A stretch of DNA of 60,683 nt from Pseudodesulfovibrio sp. (GTDB lineage: Bacteria; Desulfobacterota; Desulfovibrionia; Desulfovibrionales; Desulfovibrionaceae). The first letter of the stretch is position 1, and every line of letters begins with the position of its first letter. Location of the stretch: the NCBI GenBank assembly GCA_016342345.1, contig JAEINO010000020.1, forward strand, positions 1-60,683, read 5' to 3'. Shown one piece after another: positions 7,941 to 17,602 of the stretch. Under the pieces are notes generated by a model. The model was not told where the DNA came from. It ran no database searches and worked only from the letters and a program-made list of their open reading frames with translations. A program made the translations under genes and the position numbers.

Positions 7941-9278
7941 CTATAGAGGAAGACCCTCGACCACGGGCCGGACGCATTCAAATATCTGGGCGCGATCAAG
8001 GTCTAAACCGCTCAAGACCTTGGGGCGCGCAACCTTTGCTTCCCGAACTGATCCGAACCGACCGACAAGTACCCGATACCAGATCCCTTTTTCACCAAGA
8101 TCAACCTGATTTATCCAGGTCTCAAACCCCTTCTTCTGCAACTTGGCACAATGGCTGAACGCCCAATCATGATCCCGCCATGAACTGACATGCAAACCAT
8201 ATATCTTCTTCGTTATCGAGTCCCCGGGACCGCTCTCCACCGATATCTTCTGGATATGGGAGGAAGTAGGCGAGCCTGCGGACGCGGGAGATGCCGCAGG
8301 CTCGCCATGGTTCTGCTCCGCGTCGGGGAAAGACTTACGGAGCAGGGGGTTCGGGGTGGAACCGCTCTTTTGAGTGTCTACTGTCTTGAATCTGGAGGCC
8401 ATTCGGGCACGCTTCAGATTATCGGCAGCCTTGACGTAGTAGTTGGGGGAAAGCTCAATGGCTTTCTCGAAATACGGAACAGCCTTGGCAGGGTCACCAT
8501 CGGTCATGAGCACATACCCAAGATTATTATGTGCACGGGATGCACCACCTGCGTACTTGAAGGCTTCGAGAGCTTCGCTCAACCGCCCCAAACGAGTCAG
8601 GGCCAAGCCAAGATTGTTATAGATTCGAGCAGACACATCACCATGCCTGAGCGCGCGGCTAAAGGCATCGACAGCCTTGCCATACTGTTTGCGGGCGATA
8701 TGAACTACACCGAGATTATTATATATTTCATCAGCATCATTACCGTGATGCAATTCGAGAGCCTTGGCTAAATGACCGGCAGCCTTGTCATAACTGTTAG
8801 CGCGGTCATAGAGAATGCCCAGACAATTGTGCGCTTTCCAGAGCATGGGATTGAGTTGCACGGCCCGCAAAAGGTGTGTCTCAGCCTCATCATACAAACT
8901 GGCCCGGAAATAGACTGTTCCGGCAGCTTCATTGGCAATGGCGTGATCAGGATTCTTTTCAAGAACCTTGTTGAACTCGGCCAAAGCCTGCTCATCCACG
9001 CCCTGAAGAATGAGAAGCTCACCTTTCTTGACCCGTGCATCAAGGTTGTCTCCATCCTGTTCAATGGCCTTATTGTAATGAATGAATGCCATTTCCGGCT
9101 TGTTCCGCCGCAGAAAACTGTCTCCCAACTGCTCATGCTGCTCCGAGGAAAGCTTGACCGGCCCTTCTTCGCCAAAAGCCAATTCCTGAAAAGTCTGATC
9201 ATTCTGCGTCTTTCCCATGCAGCCAGCCAGAACCATGCCCGCCAGAATCGCCAGGGTTACGATGAGTGTTCTTTTCAT
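7941..9278 (-). CDS. Tad-locus TPR lipoprotein with C-terminal SPOR domain (TadD-like)
   Basis: The 445-residue protein begins with a lipoprotein signal peptide ending in LAGC (Cys19), so it is probably anchored in the outer membrane. Six to seven TPR repeats follow (about 45-300). After a low-complexity linker, residues about 365-440 form a SPOR-like domain. TadD-type TPR lipoproteins help secretin assembly. The SPOR domain, which normally binds denuded peptidoglycan, is an unusual addition for this role. GGGAGA precedes ATG 9278, and the gene is 25 bases after tadC. Confidence 0.8.
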   Translation of the reverse strand: MKRTLIVTLAILAGMVLAGCMGKTQNDQTFQELAFGEEGPVKLSSEQHEQLGDSFLRRNKPEMAFIHYNKAIEQDGDNLDARVKKGELLILQGVDEQALAEFNKVLEKNPDHAIANEAAGTVYFRASLYDEAETHLLRAVQLNPMLWKAHNCLGILYDRANSYDKAAGHLAKALELHHGNDADEIYNNLGVVHIARKQYGKAVDAFSRALRHGDVSARIYNNLGLALTRLGRLSEALEAFKYAGGASRAHNNLGYVLMTDGDPAKAVPYFEKAIELSPNYYVKAADNLKRARMASRFKTVDTQKSGSTPNPLLRKSFPDAEQNHGEPAASPASAGSPTSSHIQKISVESGPGDSITKKIYGLHVSSWRDHDWAFSHCAKLQKKGFETWINQVDLGEKGIWYRVLVGRFGSVREAKVARPKVLSGLDLDRAQIFECVRPVVEGLPL

Positions 9279-9303
9279 GATATATCTCCCTTTTCTCGAA
9301 GTC

Positions 9304-10260
9304 CTACTTGCCGATCAACGCAAAAGTGTCGATGAACAGCATGACTGCCGGACCCATGATGGTTATGAACAACGCCGGAAGAATGCAGCACACCAGCGGC
9401 AGGAGCAGCAAAACCGGCATCTTTGCGGCCGTTTCCTCGGCACGTTGCGAGCGCTTGGTGCGCATGGCGTCCGAATAGACTCGCAAGGTCCGGCCAATGC
9501 TGATACCGAAAGCATCGGCCTGTATGAGCAAGGAAGTCAGGCTGTTCAAATCGTCCAGCCCCACACGCTCGGAGAGTGCCCGAAGTGCCGCGGTACGGCC
9601 CTTGCCAGCACGAAGCTCCAGAGTCAGGATCTTGAGTTCTGAACTGATTATCGGCCCGGATGTCTTCACTTCCTCACAAACGCGATCAATGGCCTGATCA
9701 AGGCCCATGCCCGACTCCACGCAAACGACCAGAAGATCAAGAGCGTCAGGCAGTTCATCGCTAATAGTAGTCTTGCGACGGGCGACTCTCTTGGTGAGCC
9801 AGTATTCAGGCCCGTACAAGCCGATCGTCGCCATTGCCAGAGTCCCGAAGATAACGACTATGACGGAAATATCGGGGAAGAAAATCGGACGGACAAGCAG
9901 GAAGACAACACCCGTTCCGATAGCCATGCATCCCTTGATGCCCTGAAAGATCTTGTAGGAATCCGGCTTGCGCAAACCGGCCTGAATCAATGACAGCCGA
10001 TTCTTGTCTATCTCCACTTCTTCTTGGGGACCAATCTTGGAGCCGAGCCGACCAAAGAAGGCGATAACGCTCTGAAACGAGGAGGCAAGAGGGGCGGTCA
10101 GGGAATCGCTCCGTTTCACCCGAGTGCCGGAAATGCTCCCCTTGAGACGCGCGGTCTGATCAGTACCACCAAGATACCCAATGATGCCGACCCCGGCGAG
10201 GAGCACGGACAGAAAAGCCACTCCGGCAACGATAAACGGCAATAATTGAGATTCACCCAT
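9304..10260 (-). CDS. tadC: Tad pilus inner-membrane platform protein TadC
   Basis: 318 residues with the type II secretion F domain in the C-terminal half (YGPEYWLTKRVARRKTTISD start, then LPDALDLLVVCVESGMGLDQ) and membrane helices at about 5-30, 110-160 and 285-315. TadC pairs with TadB as the integral membrane platform on which the CpaF ATPase acts. AGGAGT precedes ATG 10260, and tadB ends 9 bases upstream. Confidence 0.9.
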   Translation of the reverse strand: MGESQLLPFIVAGVAFLSVLLAGVGIIGYLGGTDQTARLKGSISGTRVKRSDSLTAPLASSFQSVIAFFGRLGSKIGPQEEVEIDKNRLSLIQAGLRKPDSYKIFQGIKGCMAIGTGVVFLLVRPIFFPDISVIVVIFGTLAMATIGLYGPEYWLTKRVARRKTTISDELPDALDLLVVCVESGMGLDQAIDRVCEEVKTSGPIISSELKILTLELRAGKGRTAALRALSERVGLDDLNSLTSLLIQADAFGISIGRTLRVYSDAMRTKRSQRAEETAAKMPVLLLLPLVCCILPALFITIMGPAVMLFIDTFALIGK

Positions 10261-10269
10261 GATGAACTC

Positions 10270-11247
10270 CTAGACCTTTATCTGCACGATTCTACGGATG
10301 ATAAGGACACCAACTGTCATGGAGGTAATGGAAACCCAAATCAATCCCTTGCCCATTTCCCTGGTCCACAAAAGGCTGATGTAATCCGGGTTGACAATAT
10401 ACAGGATGCCGGTGATGAGAAACGGAAGGGCGACCAGAATCTTTGCCGACAGGCGACCTTCTGCAGACAATATCTTGACCTTGCCGAACAGGACGAAACG
10501 CTCGCGCACAAGGCTGGCGATCTTGGTAATGATCTCCGCCAGATTACCGCCGGTTTCCCGCTGGATATTCACTGACACCACAAAGAATTTGAGATCCAGG
10601 CAATCCACTCGGTTCAGCAGGCCGTTGAGTGCCCGGCCCACATCCATGCCGTAGTTGATCTCACCTATGGTCTGCCTGAATTCGCTGCTGATGGGATCAT
10701 CAAATTCGTCGGCCACCATGCGCATGCCGCCTCCAAAAGTATGCCCGGCCTTGAGAGCGCGACCCATAAGGTCGAGAGCTTCGGGAAGCTGTTGCTGAAA
10801 GCGATCCATGCGCTTGGCCTTCAGTCTTTTGAGCCGCATGATGGGCAGATAGCCGAGCCCCCAACCAATCAGGATGGAAACCCAAAGCCTGTTGGACACG
10901 AAATACCCGGCGTACATCCCCACAAAGGCGAGAAGCGCGCAAAGGAGCAGATAAACCCCGGCTGACCCCTTGGTGTCGGCCTGCTTGATGAGTCTGGTGA
11001 TCATGGATGCCAACTGCATCTTTTCCAGGAATCGGTTGAACCAGGGAACCTCGCTCATGGACACATCCCTGATGACGAGATCAATCTTTTCGTCAGTGGC
11101 GTTGGTCATTGCAAGGGCCTTGAGACGTCCTTTTACCCGCTGATCCACTTTGTCGCGACCGGACTGAGCAAGGGACGTGATGCCCATGACAAGCAGGAAA
11201 ATGATGCAGGCGGCACCAAAAGCCATGAGGAGAATCATCATGTTCAT
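10270..11247 (-). CDS. tadB: Tad pilus inner-membrane platform protein TadB
   Basis: 325 residues with an N-terminal helix, two central membrane helices (about 95-135) and the F domain (LPEALDLMGRALKAGHTFGG, then GGNLAEIITKIASLVRER). It is the paralogue and partner of TadC and follows cpaF by 3 bases. It functions in the cytoplasmic membrane during Flp pilus polymerisation. Confidence 0.9.
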   Translation of the reverse strand: MNMMILLMAFGAACIIFLLVMGITSLAQSGRDKVDQRVKGRLKALAMTNATDEKIDLVIRDVSMSEVPWFNRFLEKMQLASMITRLIKQADTKGSAGVYLLLCALLAFVGMYAGYFVSNRLWVSILIGWGLGYLPIMRLKRLKAKRMDRFQQQLPEALDLMGRALKAGHTFGGGMRMVADEFDDPISSEFRQTIGEINYGMDVGRALNGLLNRVDCLDLKFFVVSVNIQRETGGNLAEIITKIASLVRERFVLFGKVKILSAEGRLSAKILVALPFLITGILYIVNPDYISLLWTREMGKGLIWVSITSMTVGVLIIRRIVQIKV

Positions 11248-11250
11248 GCC

Positions 11251-12627
11251 TTACCTCTCATTCCTGCTCTGCGGAGCCACATCGAACATGTCCGCAGGAA
11301 ACACATGCCCCATCCTTTCCAGCTTCTGCGCAAATTTGGGCCGGATGCCACGTGCCGTAAAATACCCCTCAACTTTGCCTTCCGAGCTGACATTGGTCTG
11401 CTCATAGGCGAAAATTTCCTGCATGGTGATCATCTCGCCTTCCATGCCTGTCACTTCCTGAATGGAAATGACCTTTCTGGTACCGTCCACCATGCGGGTG
11501 GCCTGAATGATCACGTCAATGGCCGAGGAAATATACCGCTTCATGGAAATGGGTGAAAGATTCAACCCGGCCATGGAAACCATGGTCTCAAGACGCATCA
11601 GGGCATCACGCGGGGCATTGGCATGGACCGTTGTCAAGGAGCCGTCATGGCCGGTATTCATGGCCTGAAGCATATCCAGAGCCTCGGAGGAACGGACCTC
11701 GCCGACAATGATGCGGTCGGGACGCATACGCAAACAGTTCTTGACCAGTTCGCGCTGACCGATCTCGCCCTTGCCCTCGATATTGGCCGGACGGGTCTCG
11801 AGACGCACGACATGATCCTGCTTGAGCTGCAATTCCGCAGCATCCTCGATGGTGACGATACGCTCGTCCTCAGGGATGTTGCGCGACAGGCAATTGAGCA
11901 AGGTAGTCTTGCCGGAACCGGTACCGCCGGAAATGAGCACATTGAGCTGAGCCTTGACAATGCCTTCCATGAGATCAGCCATTTGCTGGGTCAGGGAATT
12001 GAAATTGATGAGATCAGATACTTCCAAGGGGTCCTTGGAAAACTTACGAATGGACAGAGAAGGACCGTCAATGGCCAGCGGGGGGATGATCGCATTCACA
12101 CGTGATCCGTCCAGCAATCGCGCATCGCACAGGGGTTGGGATTCGTCTATGCGCCGCCCCACCATGGAGACAATGCGGTCGATGATCTTGCGCAGGTGAT
12201 CGTTGTCCTTGAACCGGGCCGGGGTCAGTTCCAGCTTGCCCGAGCGTTCCACATAAACCTGGTTATAGCCGTTGACCAGAATATCGTTAACCGTGGGGTC
12301 CTTGATATACGGTTCCAGAGGGCCAAGGCCGATGACCTCGTCCTGAACCTCGGCCAGCATCCGCTTGCGTTCAGCAAGGTTCAGGGGAGCGTTCTGAAAT
12401 TCGTCCCACAACAGTCCCTCGGCAACCTTGGCGATCTCCAGGCGCACCTCGGTCTCACTCAGAGTCTCAAGCAGCGAAAGGTCAATTATGTCAATCAGAC
12501 GATCATGAATGCGGGTCTTAATCTCGAAATAATGATCCACGACTTCTGTATTGATTACCTTGGCAGAACCGACCGGAACCGGACCTGTCTTTGATGTATT
12601 GCGATTCAGTCTTGCAACCAGATTCAT
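11251..12627 (-). CDS. cpaF: Tad pilus assembly ATPase CpaF/TadA
   Basis: 458-residue secretion ATPase of the VirB11/GspE family. It has an N-terminal helical domain, Walker [11 protein letters not shown] (about 234-243), an Asp-box region around [15 protein letters not shown], a Walker B-like [10 protein letters not shown] and the His-box [13 protein letters not shown]. It powers pilin extraction and pilus growth from the cytosolic side of TadB/TadC. The start overlaps the cpaE stop (ATGA), indicating coupled translation. Confidence 0.93.
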   Translation of the reverse strand: MNLVARLNRNTSKTGPVPVGSAKVINTEVVDHYFEIKTRIHDRLIDIIDLSLLETLSETEVRLEIAKVAEGLLWDEFQNAPLNLAERKRMLAEVQDEVIGLGPLEPYIKDPTVNDILVNGYNQVYVERSGKLELTPARFKDNDHLRKIIDRIVSMVGRRIDESQPLCDARLLDGSRVNAIIPPLAIDGPSLSIRKFSKDPLEVSDLINFNSLTQQMADLMEGIVKAQLNVLISGGTGSGKTTLLNCLSRNIPEDERIVTIEDAAELQLKQDHVVRLETRPANIEGKGEIGQRELVKNCLRMRPDRIIVGEVRSSEALDMLQAMNTGHDGSLTTVHANAPRDALMRLETMVSMAGLNLSPISMKRYISSAIDVIIQATRMVDGTRKVISIQEVTGMEGEMITMQEIFAYEQTNVSSEGKVEGYFTARGIRPKFAQKLERMGHVFPADMFDVAPQSRNER

Positions 12628-13811
12628 GAGATAGCTCCTGCCAGAATGTCATCACTGGCCTGCTTCTTCTTTCCGAACAACGAGGCAAAAGGCATTGAAA
12701 ATCCCTTCTTCGCTTTCTTTTCCCTGCTATCAAGTTCCTCTGCAATGGTGAGAATGGCTCTGGTCATCGCGGACTTGGGGCAAACGTCAACCACCGGAGT
12801 TCCCTGATTGAGCGAAGACAGCGCCGCATCCTGATCATCCGGGACAGCCCATGAAATTGGCTTGCCCAGAACATCCGAGGCCTCGTCCACGCCAATGGTC
12901 GTTCCCTTTGGAACCTGATTGGCGATGAGGCGCATACGCCGATCACCGTCCGGGTCCTGCGTGCGAATGGATGTCATGAGCCGGGAAGTACGGGCAAGGC
13001 TCGGCAGGGTCAGGTGCAGGGCAACCAGTATCGAATCGGCGTGTTCCACTTCCTTGGGTAGCTGTTCGTCGCTCGGATACGCCGTGTCCACAACCACATA
13101 GTCATAGTTGCGCCGAAGCTGTTCCAGAATCAGGAAAAGCGTATGATCGTCAGGGCGTTGTGCGTACGGGGGACCGGGCAGAACATGCAGGCCACATTCG
13201 TGCTCGGCAACAACGCTCTTCAAATACGTGGAGTCGAGCCGAGAAATGTCCTCGACCAGATGGCTCCAGTTGTACTCATACTTAATGTCCAGAAAATACG
13301 GTATTTCTCCTACCGGAGAACGCAGGTCGAGCAAAAGTGTCCTGCCGGGTGCCGGTGCATTCAGTGCCCAGGCCAGATTCACGGCAAGAGTGGAAGCACC
13401 CAGCCCTGGCTTGGCACCAAGGAGAGTAATGATCCTGCCCTTTGCAGAGGCATCGACATCAAGGCTGTTACGCATGGCCGTGCGCATGATGGCGGCACGG
13501 AAATCGTTCTCCTGAACCGGATATTGCAGAAATTCCCGAATCCCGCTGCGCATCGCGGCGATCAGGATTTCGGGATCGGCTTGGCTGCCCGCCAAAAAAA
13601 CATCCTCGGCCTGACCGGACTCAAGAGCCTGGATAATGTGCGGCAGGTCTTCACTGGCACTATCGCCGGGTTCATAAATGAGCACACCCATTTCAGCGGC
13701 ATCATCAGCCATGAGCCGGACCATGTGATTGCTCTCGACAATCTTCTCGATCCGCTTACGCTCTTCCTTGTCCTTGAGTGCCAAGGTGATTGGTATGATT
13801 CGACTATCCAT
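12624..13811 (-). CDS. cpaE: Tad pilus assembly protein CpaE/TadZ (MinD/ParA-like)
   Basis: 395 residues from ATG 13811, chosen because GGAAGGGGAA lies just upstream. The N-terminal part is an atypical receiver-like domain (about 5-115). A ParA/MinD-type ATPase domain follows, with a deviant Walker A ([19 protein letters not shown]) and VVVDTAYP. TadZ proteins localise the pilus machine, often at a pole. The 3' end overlaps cpaF. Confidence 0.88.
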   Translation of the reverse strand: MDSRIIPITLALKDKEERKRIEKIVESNHMVRLMADDAAEMGVLIYEPGDSASEDLPHIIQALESGQAEDVFLAGSQADPEILIAAMRSGIREFLQYPVQENDFRAAIMRTAMRNSLDVDASAKGRIITLLGAKPGLGASTLAVNLAWALNAPAPGRTLLLDLRSPVGEIPYFLDIKYEYNWSHLVEDISRLDSTYLKSVVAEHECGLHVLPGPPYAQRPDDHTLFLILEQLRRNYDYVVVDTAYPSDEQLPKEVEHADSILVALHLTLPSLARTSRLMTSIRTQDPDGDRRMRLIANQVPKGTTIGVDEASDVLGKPISWAVPDDQDAALSSLNQGTPVVDVCPKSAMTRAILTIAEELDSREKKAKKGFSMPFASLFGKKKQASDDILAGAIS

Positions 13812-13831
13812 GGTTCCCCTTCCCCCCGGTT

Positions 13832-13987
13832 CTATCTGGCCTGCGTGACGGCTGTCGCAGACTGCCCGCCATCGTCCCCGTACGGCCAAAGATTATCAAA
13901 CAATGCAATATCCAGAATCAGAACTGTCAGCATCACGAGAATGATCAGGATCTCCGGCCAATATTCGAATTCCAGAATGCGTCCCAT
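13832..13987 (-). CDS. Small single-span membrane protein of the Tad operon (51 aa)
   Basis: ATG 13987 overlaps the stop of the preceding lipoprotein gene (ATGA), and GGAGG lies 7 bases before it, so translation is well supported although the product has only 51 residues. A hydrophobic segment (about 12-31: PEILIILVMLTVLILDIALF) spans the membrane and a hydrophilic tail follows. I do not recognise a family. The position between a lipoprotein and cpaE makes it a candidate accessory factor of the pilus complex. Confidence 0.7.
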   Translation of the reverse strand: MGRILEFEYWPEILIILVMLTVLILDIALFDNLWPYGDDGGQSATAVTQAR

Positions 13988-14265
13988 CACTGAGCCTCCA
14001 CAACCCCGAAAAGGGAACCGGACTGTGCTTCGGACTTTGGCCTCGGACCTTCCTGATGCTTCTCGATGACCTCGGCCGCGTACTTGCCATCCAGCCCAAT
14101 CACCGGGGCATCGGATGCAGGCCCTGGATATGCGGTCTGACTCACAATGCCCATGCGCACCGAACTGCCAAAGGCAGGGGTTGTTTCTTCGGCATCGAAC
14201 ATTGTCCCGCAACCCGCCTGAAACATGATCCCCACAATCGCGATATAGATAAGAAAATTCTGCAT
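13987..14265 (-). CDS. Small Tad-locus lipoprotein (CpaD-like tail)
   Basis: 92 residues with a lipoprotein signal MQNFLIYIAIVGIMFQAGC, so Cys19 is probably lipidated. The rest includes FGSSVRMGIVSQTAYPGP and VIGLDGKYAAEVIEKHQ. This recalls the C-terminal part of CpaD-type pilus proteins (SVR..I..QTA.P ... GLDG..A...I..), so it may be a minimal CpaD equivalent guiding the secretin. A perfect AAGGAGGA site precedes the start. It lies between the secretin and cpaE genes. Confidence 0.65.
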   Translation of the reverse strand: MQNFLIYIAIVGIMFQAGCGTMFDAEETTPAFGSSVRMGIVSQTAYPGPASDAPVIGLDGKYAAEVIEKHQEGPRPKSEAQSGSLFGVVEAQ

Positions 14266-14280
14266 GCTTCCTCCTTGCCT

Positions 14281-15705
14281 CTATTTGGGCCACGAATGAC
14301 CGAATTCACCGTCAAATCCTGTTTCAGGCCCGACCACAGTACCGGGCTGTGCTGCTCCACCCTTGCCAGGATTGGAGGCAACCGTGGTTTTTCTTGCGCC
14401 TTCCTGAAGACCAAGAAGATAGAACTCCGCGTCGTCCGGCTCCTTGAATCCATCAGTGGGCAGGGTTTGATTTTCCATGTCAACGGGCTTGGCCAACCGG
14501 GCCGTGACAATAATCACCAACTCGGTCTTGCTGCTCGAAAAATCCTTGCTACTGAACAAGGCTCCCAGCACGGGTATCTCGCCCAGGCCCGGAAACTTGT
14601 GGGAATTCTCCTTCAGGGTGTCGCTGATCAGACCGGCAATGATGAAACTCTGTCCGTCCGCCATCTCCACCACGGTGCTGGCCCGGCGTGTGGAAATAGT
14701 CGGAATTTCATACCCGCTGACAGAAAGGGACCTGGAATAGTCCAACTCGGACACTTCGGGATTCACCTGAAGGTTGATCAGGCCGGAACTCATGACCAAA
14801 GGCGTAAACTTGAGTCCCACACCGAACGGCTTGAACTCGATGCCGAGGGTTCCCAATGCACCGGGCATGGGAATAGGCACTTCGCCACCCACCAGAAATT
14901 CGGCGGACTCACCGGACACGCATGTCAGGTTCGGCTCCGCCAGCATACGGACCAGACCGTTCGCCTTGAGAGCGTCGATCATGCCGAAAATGGAGGTCGT
15001 GCCGGTCTGATACGAACCAGTAAAGTTAATATTTTCGGTCAATTCAAAGACGTTGTCGTCCGCGTTGTAGCTCGTCAGGTTGTTGATGATGGAATAGATG
15101 GAAAAGTTGCTGCCAATAGCCGCAAAGTTTATCCCAAGCCGCTTGGTGACTGCACGCGACATCTCCGCCACCCGGACTTCCAGCATGACCTGATGGATAC
15201 CGTCCACCTTCAACAGGTTGACCACCTTGTCGTCAGCCTCGGCCTTGGCCAGTGAAAGCACGGATGAGAGACTCGACGTGCTGCTTACATACCCTGACAA
15301 CGTGATCGAATCGCCCGAGGACAACACCTTGACGTTCTTCTCGTCAGGCAGAATTTCATGGATCATTCTCTTCAGCCGGGTCACATCCGGCATGACGACC
15401 ACATCATACACTGCGGCAACAGCGTTGCCACTCCACAAGGTCAGGGTCGTAGAACCCAGTTCCATGGCTGAAAGATAAATCTGGCGAGGGGAAATGACGA
15501 CAATGGAGGCCACCTTATCCGATGCCAACGAAACACGACTGACCCGGACATCGGTATTGAGAATCGACGACTTGCCGACAACCATGCGAATGACTTCCGG
15601 GACTTCACTGTCCATGCTCAACGCCTGGAAAGGAAATGCCGCCAGAAATGCCAGACATATGGCTGCCATTATCGGCATGTGATTCATAATACGTTCATAT
15701 TTCAT
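14281..15705 (-). CDS. cpaC: Tad pilus secretin CpaC/RcpA
   Basis: 474 residues from ATG 15705 (GAGGTT upstream). After a Sec signal peptide come the N-terminal pilus/BON region (about 30-190) and the secretin domain, with RMLAEPNLTCVSGESAEFLVGGE and VGLKFTPLVMSSGLINLQVNPEVSELD as typical beta-barrel motifs. It forms the outer-membrane channel through which the Flp pilus exits. It directly follows cpaB. Confidence 0.93.
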   Translation of the reverse strand: MKYERIMNHMPIMAAICLAFLAAFPFQALSMDSEVPEVIRMVVGKSSILNTDVRVSRVSLASDKVASIVVISPRQIYLSAMELGSTTLTLWSGNAVAAVYDVVVMPDVTRLKRMIHEILPDEKNVKVLSSGDSITLSGYVSSTSSLSSVLSLAKAEADDKVVNLLKVDGIHQVMLEVRVAEMSRAVTKRLGINFAAIGSNFSIYSIINNLTSYNADDNVFELTENINFTGSYQTGTTSIFGMIDALKANGLVRMLAEPNLTCVSGESAEFLVGGEVPIPMPGALGTLGIEFKPFGVGLKFTPLVMSSGLINLQVNPEVSELDYSRSLSVSGYEIPTISTRRASTVVEMADGQSFIIAGLISDTLKENSHKFPGLGEIPVLGALFSSKDFSSSKTELVIIVTARLAKPVDMENQTLPTDGFKEPDDAEFYLLGLQEGARKTTVASNPGKGGAAQPGTVVGPETGFDGEFGHSWPK

Positions 15706-15713
15706 GGTGAACC

Positions 15714-16535
15714 TCAAAACTTGACCGATGTTCTGGTGCTGCCGGTAATGATCTCGACCCTGGCAGACTTCTTGCCGGACCGTGTCCGGGACTTGGGTGC
15801 AGACTTGGGCCGCAGGGCTGCAAGTGTTTTGGGAATATCGGAACCGGTCGTCAAAATGTTTTCCTCGTCCTGCTCATTGCGAAGAGCAAAATGCAGTGTT
15901 CCCTGTGTGGATGCCAAAGCCAGTCGTTCGCTCTGGGACGGCGTCAATTCAAGAGTGTAGACATCCACCGATGCTGTCGTGCCATCCTCATCCGGTGGCT
16001 GAAGCTGGGTACCTGTGGCAATAACCCTGACCCGTTCCAGAACAAGCTTGGTAACAGGAATGTCATCCTTGCCCAGAACCAGGGTAACGATGATATCGAC
16101 CCTGTCGCCCGGACGGACGAAACCGGACAGACCCATGACCGCGTTGCCCTTGACAGCCATGGCCCGCTTGCCCGGCTCGATAAGCGCACTGACACCGCCA
16201 CCGACAAGGGATTCATCTGCGAGTTTCGTGGCCGTGACAGCCTCGTTCTTTGCAACCTGAACATTCAGTACCCGGTTCACCAGCTTGGCTGGATCGGCAA
16301 AGGCTCCACTGGGTCTGGAATCCTTGGTATAATTACGGACCTCGACCATTTCACTGGTCAGCTTGACTCCGCGCTTCACGTCCACCTTGGCAACGACCAC
16401 AGGAACAGTTTCGGCCTTCTGAGGCACCGCCCGATTGCTGGCACCGCTGGTCCACATGAATATGATCACTCCCGCAATTGCGGCGAGAAGCAGAGACAAT
16501 CCGATCTGGATCAAGGCTCTTGAAGACTTACTCAT
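15714..16535 (-). CDS. cpaB: Tad pilus protein CpaB/RcpC (SAF domain)
   Basis: 273 residues: an N-terminal membrane anchor (about 8-28), a SAF domain (about 45-110: VDVKRGVKLTSEMVEVRNY) and a beta-rich C-terminal region shared by RcpC/CpaB proteins. It probably links periplasmic parts of the pilus machine to cell wall or secretin. A run of G (AGGGGGG) serves as ribosome site. It sits between cpaA and cpaC. Confidence 0.9.
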   Translation of the reverse strand: MSKSSRALIQIGLSLLLAAIAGVIIFMWTSGASNRAVPQKAETVPVVVAKVDVKRGVKLTSEMVEVRNYTKDSRPSGAFADPAKLVNRVLNVQVAKNEAVTATKLADESLVGGGVSALIEPGKRAMAVKGNAVMGLSGFVRPGDRVDIIVTLVLGKDDIPVTKLVLERVRVIATGTQLQPPDEDGTTASVDVYTLELTPSQSERLALASTQGTLHFALRNEQDEENILTTGSDIPKTLAALRPKSAPKSRTRSGKKSARVEIITGSTRTSVKF

Positions 16536-16547
16536 GACGATGCCCCC

Positions 16548-17096
16548 CTAGTATCCACCGGTAACAGAGCCGGTCTGCATGGCATGAACAACCATGGCCG
16601 AAATTGAACCGACCGCTATGGCCACGCCGTAACAAAGGCGGGGCAAAGACTGCTCGGAAGAGGTCGGTGCAAAATGAAATTTTCTGGTTGAAATCAGAAG
16701 GGAAAAGGATGCCACGATGCTTCCCCAGACAACCTTGAGCAAATGCCTGTGAAACAACAGAACTCCCAGAGCGTAGACGCCGCCTGCAAGGCTGGTGAAC
16801 AGGAATGCGGTAAATGCAGCGGATGTGCCGAGCCATGCTCCGACACCGGCCATGAGCTTTACGTCGCCTGCTCCCATCACGCCGAGAAAATACGGAATGG
16901 CCATGCCTATGAACCCTATGGCAAATCCGCCACCCGCGAGCTTGAGTCCGTCCAGGCCGCCATGCATGGTATGCACGACCAGACCCGTCAGGATCAGCGG
17001 GAAGGTGAGCCAATTGGGTATGCGCTGGCTCCGTATGTCGGTAATGGTCGCGACCAGCAAGGCCGCCGTAAGCATGACAATGACAAGAATTTCCAT
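16548..17096 (-). CDS. cpaA: Prepilin peptidase CpaA/TadV
   Basis: 182-residue integral membrane aspartic peptidase of the A24 family. The two catalytic Asp motifs are visible: DIRSQRIPNW near residue 20 and GAGDVKL near 75. It cleaves the leader of Flp and of the TadE-type pseudopilins after Gly. It has only the short TadV form, without the methylase domain of PilD. GGGGGG precedes ATG 17096. Confidence 0.92.
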   Translation of the reverse strand: MEILVIVMLTAALLVATITDIRSQRIPNWLTFPLILTGLVVHTMHGGLDGLKLAGGGFAIGFIGMAIPYFLGVMGAGDVKLMAGVGAWLGTSAAFTAFLFTSLAGGVYALGVLLFHRHLLKVVWGSIVASFSLLISTRKFHFAPTSSEQSLPRLCYGVAIAVGSISAMVVHAMQTGSVTGGY

Positions 17097-17164
17097 GTTC
17101 CCCCCGAGTGATGCCGTTTGAGTCGAATCATTCCTGTCATCCGCTTTCCCTCGGAGACGGGAGC

Positions 17165-17193
17165 GGGGCTGGCGGGTCTGTCCCGCAAGCCCC
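17165..17193 (-). other. Stable hairpin between flp and cpaA
   Basis: GGGGCT..GCGGG pairs with CCCGC..AGCCCC around a 5-base loop with one mismatch. No U tract follows in the direction of transcription. It probably stabilises the flp message or attenuates read-through, so pilin is made in excess over the assembly proteins. Confidence 0.55.
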
Positions 17194-17254
17194 GATCCGA
17201 CTGCTCTGGCTGCTTCCGTTAAACGGTATTTTTCAAGCTTCTAGCTTGTTTGGT

Positions 17255-17440
17255 TTAGCCGGCTGTGCCTGCGGTCGCGCTCAACATCTGAGTTCTGATG
17301 TACTCGAAAGTAGCAACAACCTGTTCACCAAGAGCCAGAGCCGAGGCACCAATGGCAGCGGCGATCAAAGCGGCGATCAGTCCATATTCAAGAGCAGTTG
17401 CGCCTTGGTCGTCATTGATAAGGTTCATCAACTTTGTCAT
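17255..17440 (-). CDS. flp: Flp/Fap major pilin subunit
   Basis: 61 residues in the class IVb pilin format: a 13-residue leader MTKLMNLINDDQG, then mature ATALEYGLIAALIAAA with Glu at +5 and Tyr at +6, a hydrophobic assembly helix and a short tail. AAGGAG precedes ATG 17440. It is the first gene of the pilus operon, 63 bases downstream of the predicted sigma-54 start point. Confidence 0.95.
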   Translation of the reverse strand: MTKLMNLINDDQGATALEYGLIAALIAAAIGASALALGEQVVATFEYIRTQMLSATAGTAG

Positions 17441-17514
17441 TTCAAAACTCCTTTTTTGTTTCCGTAAAATCCGAAATTTGTTTTTTTATTTCTCACCAGC
17501 CACGAACCTCACTG

Positions 17515-17530
17515 AGCAACCAGCGTGCCA
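17515..17530 (-). promoter_or_regulatory. Sigma-54 (RpoN) promoter of the flp operon
   Basis: On the minus strand TGGCACG-CTGG-TTGCT matches the -24/-12 consensus TGGCACG-N4-TTGCW at every defined position. Transcription would start about 12 bases downstream (about 17503). Confidence 0.85.
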
Positions 17531-17590
17531 CTTCGCAAAACACAGACTGAAACTTACATGTAACCTCCTTACATTCTTTAATTTAAAAAA

Positions 17591-17602
17591 AATGCAGCAC
17601 CC
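17591..17602 (+). promoter_or_regulatory. Candidate activator site upstream of the flp promoter
   Basis: AATGCAGCACCC lies about 60-70 bp upstream of the -24 element. It differs by one base from AATGCGGCACCC at 19376-19387, upstream of the other sigma-54 promoter. The TGCNGCA core is a small dyad. Candidate only. Confidence 0.4.
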
